In this document: positions 53,346 through 64,000 of the stretch, piece after piece
Position numbering within the stretch: the stretch's first letter is position 1
Layout: each line of letters starts with the position of its first letter
NCBI GenBank assembly: GCA_013396525.1
Contig: VWYX01000008.1
Location: 1,550,001 to 1,614,000 of the forward strand
Source: Chaetorhynchus papuensis
Lineage: Eukaryota; Chordata; Aves; Passeriformes; Rhipiduridae
Length of the DNA stretch: 64,000 bases
Reading direction: 5' to 3'
Position numbers and translations under genes: made by a program
The notes under the pieces: generated by a model
Database searches by the model: none
Told to the model about the DNA's origin: nothing
Seen by the model: the letters and a program-made list of their open reading frames with translations, nothing else

Positions 53346-56204
53346 AAGGAAGGAAAAGAATAACCTAAAAGACTGTATTCTCAAATGATTTTTTTGGAAT
53401 TACTACTAAGTATTATACTTTATAATGCTTGAGCAGCTTTGGTTGCCAAAATAAACAGCAGAAACATTACTTCATCCTTTTTTTCCCCCTGAAATGGGAA
53501 TTTCCACTGAAAAAATATTACCCTTGGATATTTTTCTGCCACCGTACAGATCACTTGAATTCTGATCCTGGGAAGCATTTCGAGCCCTTCCTGGCTGAAA
53601 ACTCTTCTCCATCCTCCAACACAAATGAATATTCTGTGCTGGATCTACCTCTATGTGCCTGGTGTGTGTGGATTATTTTGCTGTTAGACACACTAACTGC
53701 AGATCTAGTTATTAACACCAGAATAAACAAATCACCACAGTTGTGAGGGAAGAGAGACAATTCCAAGGATAAAAGCAAGATAAAAATATCTACTGTGTGA
53801 CTCTAATGAAGGCAGAAGTTCTAGAAATCCTTGCTGGCATCAGGCCACAAGAGCACAAGCCAGGCCCTTCAAGAGTAAGAACATCTTCAGAGTCAACAGC
53901 AATGCCATGGAATATGCATGGATGCTTTGACTTTGGTCTCTTCCACGGCTACCATTTTGTGGCTTTCTTTAATTAACCTAATAACTCAAAAGCCCGACAC
54001 ATGTTCGTGCTTCCTCTTTGGTGTTCCCTCCACTTCCATTAAATACAAGCCCTCTTCAGACTGCGAATGAAAATGAGAAAGCAGAAGCCCTACTATTCCT
54101 CTTTATACAGAAGAACTGAAGTTGAAGGAGAGTATAGGGAATTGATTTTCATATAAAATCTGGAAAGTGGAGGAGGGGTTTTCTCTATGAGAAATTTGTC
54201 TTAGTGCAGAAAGCCAGCATGAGGTCTAGACATCCCTTAAATCAACATTTAAAGTGTTGTGGTTGCATTTTGTTTCGTAATTCTCTCTAGCAGCAGCACA
54301 TTCCCAGTGATGGTTTCAATTTCTGGGCTCAGATCAAAAGCACAGTAAAAAATTTGAAGACAATCAAACAGACAAAAAACAGAATAAGTGCAGGCAGCAG
54401 AAAGTTCTGTTGGATGTGCAAGAGGGCTCTTCCCTTGTCCACCCTGCTGCCACCCGGAAGTAACTCATCAAAGGCTTTATGCAAGCTCAAAGCTGGTGCA
54501 AGAAGCTGAGTTGGTTGGAGAGAGAGGCAATCCCACCCCAGGGACGGACACCAGGACCAGCAGCCCCTCTCTGACACTGATTTGGTACCAAACTCTTCCT
54601 CTGAAGGTGCATAAACACCACCTCGAAGAACAACCTGCCACGGTGGAGCTTTGTCCATGTGCTCAAAGATTGACAGACGCCTGGCTAAAAGATTTTCTGT
54701 CCTCTTCTGGCCTCTTGGGTGTTCTTTTATATCTTTCCTAGAACAGCTCCAGATATTCTTGTTAGCTGTGCTGCTTTCTGAGCCCATTTCTGTGTCTTGG
54801 AGCTGCCTGCTAAAAGCATTAAAATTGTAAAGTGGTGGATGAAGGAAGACAGTTTTGCTTTCAAGCTGAAAAACATGCATCAAAGCCCCTGTAGTAAATT
54901 TACAGAGTATTAAAAACAAACAAAATCTGACCGTAGGGTAACATCATTTTAGGAAAGATGCGATGGCCTACCTCAAAGTCTGCGTTTAATGTGCACAGCT
55001 CTCACTTAACCTGCCCAGGCTATAAATCCCAAGGGCCAAATTCTGTCCCACCATCCTAAAACAGAGCTATTTTTAGACTGCAGAGGTAGTGCTAATATAG
55101 TCTCTCTGCTCCAGTTACCAAACACCTCCTCCACAGGCCCTGTTGGTTGTTTTCCAGACAAAGTGGAGAGCAGGAACATTAATCCGAGGGAACTCATAGG
55201 AGCAAAGATGCAATAAAATATGACCCCCATGCTATTTTGTATGCATTTAGAGACAATCACAAATTAGGAAACATCTGACTTTAAAGAAACCCCAAGACAT
55301 GCCTCCAAAAATACATCATTAAATAATAACTACTGCCATTTTTAAAATGTTTTTTTCCCTTTTGCTGTTGTATTGTTACTTTAAAGAGGAGTCACCCATT
55401 TTTCATTGAGTCATAATTTGTTTTCAGGAGAGGAATCCAACAGGTGATCATACAGTAATACACATACTAAATATCTGGGAATTCTTTGGCAGAATAATTT
55501 AGTATGTTGTTCAGTTAATTGTCTGAATGACCGAAATAACAGAGATGGGTAACTTCAGGTGCAATGGTGCACAAGTGTTATGAGCACAGCTATGCAGTTC
55601 TGACAGAGCCAAAGAATCTTACTTCAGTAAGAACTACACGAATATTTCATTCTCCTAAAATGTTTAGATTTCCGTGTGCAGCACGCTAAATACGTGTATA
55701 AAACAGATTTTATATTTTCATTTATTGTCTAATGGTCATTACTGCATATTGACAGAATAATTCATCTGAATGGCCAGCTGAAAGGATGTACATGGTGGTA
55801 GACCCTGCCTTAGCTTCTTGTTCTCCTGTGTGGAAGTGGTGACATGAGTAGCCTTATGTCATATTTATCTTGAACATAAAGACATTGATTAATTTCAATC
55901 TCAGCTTCCCCAGGTTACAGTTCCTCTTTTTGTTCCATCATCTCAGATCTATATTTTGACCTGGATTTTCTTTCTGAAAAGCAATTTTTTTGTAGACACT
56001 GTTCCAGTATTCAAGCTCATTGTTAATATAGTTGGAGTCAAACAAGTATTTTTTAAATTTCAGATTCTGAAACTTGTAACAGAAGCAACACAGTATGGTT
56101 TGTACTTTTCTCCATTAACAGTGGCAACCACAAGTAAAACTGATTATGGTTTTTATCAGGTTTTCTGGGATGAGAAAGTTGTCTCTGGAACAGCAATGCT
56201 AAAT

Positions 56205-59200
56205 GTGAGCACCACATCAATAACTGTGGTGCTAATAGCTTGTAAGTTAGTCACCGGAACTGTGAGCAGATCCTAAGGGATTTTGTGTCCTGTTTCCACT
56301 TAATTCATCCTTACCTTCCTCTGAAAGCTTCAACCACTTTTCTCCCCCCTAGTTCACTGCATTCAGCACTGTTTTCCTGCTTCCCCTCTAGTCCTTTTTA
56401 ACCAGTTCTTTTTTGACCAAGAGGCTACCAAATCTCTTTTTTTTCCTTTTCCACTATCCAATTTCTGCTCTTATTGCAATCCAACCTTGATGTTCCTATG
56501 AAATGCCTCACAAGAGGGATATCAGTGAATCCTTTTGGCTGTTGTTGAAAAGAACTTTTTGGGAAAAAGTTGATATTTTGTCTGTAAAGCAGTACTTTTC
56601 ATACAGTAGGTTTAGAGAGGCCCCTAATCTTTCACTGCAAATTCTGAGTGTGGAGGTGCTGGTATGGGTGGCAGCACGTATCAGTGTTTACATTAAAAGT
56701 AATTACTGTGATGTTATAATCATTCCTAAGCCAGGCATTGCAAAACTGAATAATTTATTGATAAACTTAATGCAAATGTGCTCCAAAGTGGAACTGATTC
56801 CTGAACAGCCTGACCTCAGCTCTTTAGTGACATGTTGAAGAGAGTGAAGCGATAGGGTTACGTTATTTTGAAGTCTGCGGTCTGTTGTAAGATTACATGA
56901 TTTTTTAAATGTGTATTTATTTCCCCTTTTCCCTTTACCATGGTGCCTGAGTGGGACCCCAAAAACTGAAGCAAAGAGCCCCCTTGAGGGAAGGAACTTT
57001 CACACCATGTACAGGACTCTGCACATAAATCCCCTTTGCTCTGTACATTTTTGGGTCCATCCTTCCAGCAACCTGCCCCATACACTGCGTGCTCAAGTAA
57101 ATTCCAGAGGAATGAAAAAGCATGTCTGAAGTTACTCTTTCCCCTTCCTTCTCTGCCCTTCCCTCCACAAGCAGAGGTACCCCCTCCACGACCCATATTT
57201 CCAAAGTTTTTGCTTCTTTGAGTGATTTTCGTACTCTGAAACAGCATCATTGAATTTTGCTTAGTTAAGGCAAGACGGTTCATGTCAGAAAATGTTTGCT
57301 AGATTGGGTCTCATTTTGTAACATTTCCTCTCAAAGGATGATTCAATGATGCATCTTAGAATCAGATTCCAGAGAGGGAACTAAAAGAAACATCAATAAA
57401 AAAAAGAAACTGTGAAGAAACTAAATATAGAACAGGCCAATATGAATTAAACAACATCCTAGAAATCTTCAGACAATAATTGATTTGCTCATTTGTACTT
57501 CTTTCTATTCTTTAATCTTTCAGCAGGGCTTCAATCCTCCCCCCATTGCTTTTTTAATATTCTCTGTTCATCTGTTGTCTACAATATTGTTTCTGATCTC
57601 TCTCATCCCATCAATCATCTATAAAAAGAGACTAGTCCACACACTCTGGTCTCCAATCCTAATGACTGTAAAGAACTAATCACCTAAACTGAGTGATGTT
57701 CATTGTTGTAAGTGTCTCTTTGATTTATTAAACATCTCTGTATAAATTCCTGCATGTTTTGCAAGTTGTTTCCCAGAACCTGTATGAAGGTACTTTGAAA
57801 TCCTAAAACTGTCTGCTTATGGGGTTTTTGGTTCACCTAATAAATGGATTCTTGTCATGAAAAATGAGCTTTTACTTACCTGAAAGGACCACTCAATTCC
57901 AAATTCAGGTCAGAGCCTCAGTTTGAGCTTCCCTTGAATATACAGCAAACTTACAAAGGCCACTCATACACACTTTATACTAATTTGAAAACACCGTGTG
58001 CATTGCTTTGGGATGTCTGCCTGCTGATGGAGAGCCATGGACACTATGGAAATACTCCTAATGATGGCATTTTCCATAGCTGTCTCTCTCACATGCTGTT
58101 GCAAGCTCTTCAGTGGAGCAAGTGGACTTCCAATCTGATTAATTAGAGCCTAAGGACTGTGTATGTTCACAACCTGTCCTCGTCAAACCAACATTTTCAG
58201 CACCGTGCCATCGCTGTGCCACTGCCCCGCCCAGGGACAGGGTGGGATTCAAGTGCTGAACTTGGGGTCTTTTTCACCACACATCAATGGTGAGGCCACT
58301 CAATGCCCACCAAGGGATCTGGGTGTCACCAAGGCTGGGGATTCTCAAAAGCGTGTGAGATCCAGGTTTTGGGAACTGCCTCCCCATCTAAACTGGTCTC
58401 ACTTGAAAGGAAAAGAGATGCTAAGGACAGAGCAGAATTCAACACGAGCGAGGTATGACTGAAGACCATGTGAGGCTTTTGAAAGAACCCAACATTATGT
58501 TCTCATGAGCTAATTGCCAAAAATGGGGACTAGACAAAGCATTAAATGGGCACAGCTGTTGTAGAACCACTCTCAGGGGACAACACTCAAAACAGAGGAC
58601 CAGTTTCACCAAAAAACCCTCTCTGTGCTTTTCATGCTTTTTCACCATCACCTTAGGGTGCAGGACTAGAAAGAAAAGGTATAAAGTGTTTGAATGAGGC
58701 CATTCTGGGAAGGATTCTTTGCCAATGAGAAATCCACTCCCCCTTCTTGTGCTGGATTTGCACAGAATATCGAGTGCCTGCTAAAAATAAAGGCACACTC
58801 CTTAATGTTCACCCCAGTCTATACAGCAGTCCCTGGCTAATGAACCAGCCACTGTTACAGGCGGGTGAGTTTCATGCATTGATTGCCTTAGTGCCTCATA
58901 CTAAGTAAAAAAGATGTTAATGATCTTATTATTACAGAAACATCATGAAACTCATAAATATAGATTCAACAGTTAACATCACAAATCTGTGAAAACCCTT
59001 TTTTCAGCACAGTATGGGCAGAGTTATGCTGTCAGAAAAAAAGAAGTGGGGAAAAAGTATGTAGAAATTATTCTACAGAATTTCCCACTTTTTATGTTTA
59101 CAAAATGGGCAATAATACCTTACAGATTTCGTGTTCTGTAACCATTAGCAAAACAGTCTCCTACACCCCTCGGGTAAGGGTGCGTTGAGGCAGGCTGGTA

Positions 59201-62200
59201 AATCTTGGTTTGGTGTGTATATAGCTCATATGGGTTTCCTTTTCACTGTCGGGTTAGCAGATCGAGTGTTACTCTTAGAATGAGATTTTGCTTCCTTGCA
59301 TTTCATCTAGAATTCCAAATTTCCTTTCTGCCTGTATGTCAGGATTTCAAGCCAACATCAGTGTTTTGTGATTGCGGTTGTCACCCAGAGTAGCCACAGA
59401 AAGTGATTAGCTTCCCTACAAGTGCCCAGGCTCGGAAAGGGCTGCAACATAAAAATACAGCAGAAGAGGGGTCTTTTCTCTCTATCTCTAAATATATATT
59501 TTTAAACGAAAATGTGGCAATGATGCTTTGGGGGAAATTTATATTTTCTTCCCCCAAATAACTGAAAAACAAATACAGATAAAGTCGATTTAAATTTCTG
59601 TTCAAGCGAACATTCAAGGAGCTGATTAGTGAAGTTTATAATATTCCCATTATCTGTACTCACATATATATAAACATATATAGTTGCTGTGAAATATATT
59701 TCTATTAATATTAGGTGAGAGCACTCCATTACCCTGTTACAAGAACATAAATAAGTAATAGCCTTCTGCAATACTGGTGTCAGCATCTTTATCACAGGTG
59801 CTGATTTGGGCTAGATGATTTCCAAACTCTCAGGAAGGAGAGACTCATTTCTATTCTGAGAAGCTCCCACAGGGGACCATCACACGAATGGACAGAGACA
59901 AGGGACAACCAAAAATGTCTGCCTGTGTGAACTCCCTGCACCACAGAAAGGCTCGCAGGGAGAAATGTTTCTAAAGAGCTTCAGAGGTAAAGCGCAGGCA
60001 GGGGAGAGGTTTTGTGTTGTGAGAAAAAGATCACCAACAGGAGAGCTGAAAGCTCACAAAGAATTTAGCCCCCAAGCAAGTTTAACCAAAATATTTGCTT
60101 AGAGTCATATAACACCACTCTGCAGTCGGATCACTTAAGCTAATACTGTATCCTTAAAATATTTACTGATGTTGGACTCCATCTACAAATTTAGTAGCAG
60201 TGGTTTCACTGAGAAATGATCTGTGATTTTCCTCTGTACAACAACACTGGCAATTTCAAATCTATTATCTCACAACCTACCTCAATGTTAGAAGTTATTT
60301 TTTTTCTCTCTTGTCAAACAAATGCTTCCCAAATCTCTGTGGGATAAATACAATGATGATTTAGCATGTTTTGCAATCCACTGAGCTTTAAACATGTCAG
60401 CTCACCTAGGAATGGATATAATATATTTTACAGCCCTGGTTTGGGAGAAAATCCTACGTCTTGAAAAAAAAGAAACAAAGACCTTCCTTTTCTGATTTGT
60501 CTGCGTGTTGTTTGGGTTTTATTTTCTTTTGTTTTGTTTTTCCCAGAAAGATGGTTGCTGCTTGAGAGGCACCAAGCAGTAAAGAAGACTGAAAGTAGTT
60601 AGCCTTGGTGGAGGTGAACTGCACGGTTAGAGGGCAGAAAAGGAGGTCAGAGGTATATATGATCAATACAATATTGCACAGGAACTGCCACAGCGGACAC
60701 CTCATGCCTACTTTGTGTGAGCACTTATAAATACCTGTCTGTATCGCCAATCCCTGGCTCAGCTGAAAAAGGTTCTGTATCTTTGACGTGAGGCAAGAAG
60801 ATCTCCATCCCCGCAGTTCTACTGAGATTACTCAGCTGTGAACAGATAACTCGATACAAAGAAGAGGAAGAAAAAGCAAGGAAAAAAGTAGAAGCAGACA
60901 ATTTCATAGAGCCCAAACCAGACAAGACTCTCTCTGATGACCAAGGGAAAAGCTTTGATAAACGGTAGGGCAGCTCCTCAAATCCAGGTCTCTGAAAGTG
61001 GGGGTGGAACACTGCAGGAAATAATATGAGAGTCCCTGCTGTGGGAGTCAAGGGAGACAGGGAAAATAGTTCAGGTAATAAAAAAAATGTTAATATTACA
61101 AGAGTGGAATGCATCTGAGTATAATTCCAGACTTTTAAGTTCAGTTTTCAAATCTTGGAGAAAGAAAGAGGCAGCCTGCTGCCATCTCACTAGTTTGTCA
61201 CTTTGGGTTTAAGGTGTGGAATAAATCAAAACTTTTTTTTTTTTTTGGAACATGGTACAAAGAAATGCATTAATAATACATGAAAAAATGTTCATCACGT
61301 TGGTGTGCATCAGTGGAAACACTATTTTAAAGAAACTATGAGCAACACATGAAAAGATTTGACCTAGGTTTCACTTCTGATGTGCCAGGGTGGGGGCAAG
61401 GCGAGCATTTCTCTTACCTACTGATGTGTTACATCTGTGACTTCCCACTTGGGTAGAGAAGTTGGGTTCCCAAAGCGGGGATGCTTTTTTTCCCCCTACA
61501 AGCAAGCAAGGAAGTTTGAATCCTCTGAGCCATCCCCTCTAAGTGCGTTCAATAGGAATAGAGAGAGAAATAAAACAAAACCTCCCAGTTAGCTGGGAGC
61601 TGCCATGCCTTTTCTTCCTCTGCATGCTGAATGTTTAAATGTCTAAAGACTCTGATGTTTGCTGAGAACAGCAGCTGTATTTGTGCTCAGCTCGGCATTA
61701 GTGCAGACATGGGACACATGCACTTGCCTACATCCTGTGCCTTTCTAAATGCTTGTGATTTCCTGCCCTTTAGCTTCCAGATACACGCTTTAAAAACAAA
61801 ATTAAAAATTGTTCTGATTAAAATTATACCATTCCTATTTATGGAAGAGCATAGCTGCAATAAATATTTGTTTCTAAGCTAGCTGAATCTATCAGCAATC
61901 ACAGTGTGGGAAAGATCAAAGGGAAGACAAGATAAACACAAAAATGTTATTTGTGATTTGGATTGTGGTAGAGCCCAAGTGCTCCACACAAAAATGGGAC
62001 CTCCTGCAGACAATGGTGCACAGGCAAAAAGTGGAATTTTCTTGTCTTCTGAATCACCAGCAGTCTCAACAGGCAAACTGAACCCACGGGGGATGAAAAC
62101 AGATAATTTCTGTTAGCGACCAGAATAAGGAAATGATCCTTTTGCCAGGGCATATCTGGTCAACTTGGTTTGCAAGAGGTGTGGGCACCCTCTCCCCAGC

Positions 62201-64000
62201 CAGTGACATAGTCACAAGAGATACCTGGGTTCTGCCACCTCTGTGGGGTTCTCTGTCCAAGGGGGAGCCCTTTGGAACCCTTGTGCTTCAGGAATACAGG
62301 AGCTTTGGTTCCACCAGCTCTTCCATGAGCTCCCTGGCCTCTCAGGGCTGGTCAAGCATCACCAGACCAGATAATTTCCTGCACTTAGTGGCCACTTGGT
62401 GGACAGAGAGAGTGAACAATGGATGTGGCTGTGCTACCCCACTCTGTTGTGCTCCACTCTCCAGCTCATGCTGGAGAACACCTCAGCTGTGCCTGGACAA
62501 GCAGAGAGGGAAGGTGAGTGCTCTGCATCCTGCTCTGCGTGTCCTGCCAGGTGGGGGAACCACATCTAACAGCCCTCACAGGGCTCTTGGCATTCATTTC
62601 ATTCCTCTCACCCAACACACTGCCCCTCCATCACCCTCCTCGACCCAGATGTTCAGGTGAAGAGTATGAGAAAGGGGGAATTCACTGCTCCAGCAGACAG
62701 TCGTTGCCTTCCCTATACATGCCTTCAGCCCGTTGTCACCATCTTCATTTGTAGTTCTGTGAAGTACTTTTAACTTATTTAATAGACTCTCACAATAGGA
62801 AAAAAGGCCCTAAGGAAAGAGAATAAAAGTTGTTACTTTGCTAAGACCTTGCCTGGCAAATTTCAACTCAAAAAACCCAGAGAATGCAGAAGAGATTAAT
62901 GAAAATGCTGAGAATCACCATAATAATTCCAACTACCAGCACCAGTGTCAGCAGGCTCAGCAGGGCCTGTCATTAGAAAGCCCCCTTTTAAATGGGTGTC
63001 CCTCCTATTAGTTAAATTATCTGCACTGTGGCGAAGAATATTCCAAGGTGACAGAAATCGGAACAGTACAGACTGCTAAAAATGAAAATCAGATAATTGC
63101 TCATAAATTACTTCTGGGGTCTTTCAAGATCTTTCGGTCTTGCTGACTGAAAGGCAAGTCATTTGGAATGCAATAATTAAAATAAAAGCTGCGACATACA
63201 GGAAATGTGGTTGGAAGGAGGATATTAAGAGATGTATTGTACCTGCATAAATTACCATCAGGTTTTTGATAGCATCCTGAACTCACTCTTATTCTCCTTA
63301 AAAAGCAAGCAGAGATGAGAACCTTGGCATGGAGAGCAGCTCTGGCTCTGGTCTCGAGTCTCTTCCCTAGATCTCCACACATATTCCAGCCAGGAGTAAA
63401 TAGGTTCTGGATATTATTGTCCTTTCTCACACTTTTTCCCCAGTGTTGTGTCTGTCTAATGCTCAGTGACACCCACTCCTGACACCAGGGACCAGCAGAT
63501 CTTCAAGGGTGACACAGCAGCCCTCAGCTCCCCTCATGTCTTCAGCCCCTTCAGAGAATGGGGACTGCCCTGCTCACATGAATTGAAGGGAAAACCCCAA
63601 ATTTCCTCCTGTGGGATGGGACCTCAAGACTTAACCAGGAAATATTTAGGACAGAAGGCCTTTTCTCCTAATATGCCACATCTGAGGGTAAAATTAATGT
63701 CACTTGATGTTCAGCAGAGCCATCTCTATATTAGTTTTTCTCAGTAGTTTTAGATGAAAGTTGCTGAGAGAGAGAAGGGGTGCTCTGATGAGCTGAAGGT
63801 CAAGACATTGTCACCTTTTCAGCTGTATTCTCTCTTCTTTTTCTGATCATCCCACACAGCTGCCAACTGTTTGGAGGAGGATAGCCATACAACTCCAGAA
63901 AATGTCTGTTAAAAATCCATTTGACACTCATTTACTGCTGACCACGTTTGGTCTAAAAACATTAAGAAACTATTTCACCCCTCTTGGCATTTATTGGACT
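56205..64000. other. Intergenic DNA to right edge, no gene recognised
   Basis: Many short open frames occur but none shows a family motif, consistent splicing or composition unlike its surroundings. No CR1 tail was seen here. Confidence 0.5.

Larger units (their letters stand above)
50910..56063. other. Upstream intergenic DNA, no gene recognised
   Basis: No exon series, RNA gene or intact element was found. It contains a possible old repeat near 53150, a 9-bp tandem repeat at 53320, and a 196-codon minus-strand frame at 54329-54919 of doubtful meaning. Confidence 0.5.

Noticed and set aside
1..64000. CRISPR arrays, operons, phage or plasmid modules
   Set aside because: The sequence is intron-rich vertebrate DNA; no regularly spaced repeats or compact gene runs occur.

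Overview
The window looks like bird nuclear DNA. It holds two multi-exon vertebrate genes with GT-AG introns, and an avian-type CR1 LINE 3' end whose terminal ATTCTATGAT-like repeat sits at about 50250-50460. No prokaryotic, viral or CRISPR features were seen. Species cannot be fixed from the sequence alone.

Left part, + strand (831-27758, poly(A) signal near 28053): the 3' portion of NRAP, nebulin-related anchoring protein. Twenty-six exons encode about 1192 residues. They form four complete seven-module nebulin super-repeats, a partial fifth, and a unique C-terminal tail. Every exon is a whole number of codons with phase-0 junctions, and most junctions split the actin-binding SDxxYK motif between SD and xxYK. 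The N-terminal LIM domain and first nebulin modules lie upstream of the window.

Middle part, - strand (start codon about 50795, stop 29336): HABP2, hyaluronan-binding protein 2 / factor VII-activating protease. Eleven exons from 37520 down to 29336 are secure: an acidic N-terminal segment, three EGF domains, a kringle split over two exons, an activation site, and a trypsin-like protease with an intact His/Asp/Ser triad. Three further 5' exons (signal peptide at 50727-50795, 42470-42506, 41675-41731) are proposed because their splice phases chain correctly. The full model is 1731 nt, or 576 residues, against about 560 in human. NRAP and HABP2 face each other tail to tail about 1 kb apart, the arrangement known from human 10q25. 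NRAP acts in myofibril assembly in striated muscle and HABP2 is a secreted, mainly hepatic protease, so this is conserved neighbourhood rather than shared function.

Right part (about 50900-64000): no convincing gene, probably intergenic DNA upstream of HABP2. It holds a possible ancient interspersed repeat, short tandem repeats, one orphan exon-like ORF and one long chance-like ORF.

No new biological system was found. The items most worth a second look are the alternating fused/split exons in NRAP, the symmetric 57-bp candidate exon in HABP2, a duplicated tRNA-Arg-like 25-mer in HABP2 introns, the polybasic HABP2 activation site, and an HNF1-like site just upstream of the proposed HABP2 start.
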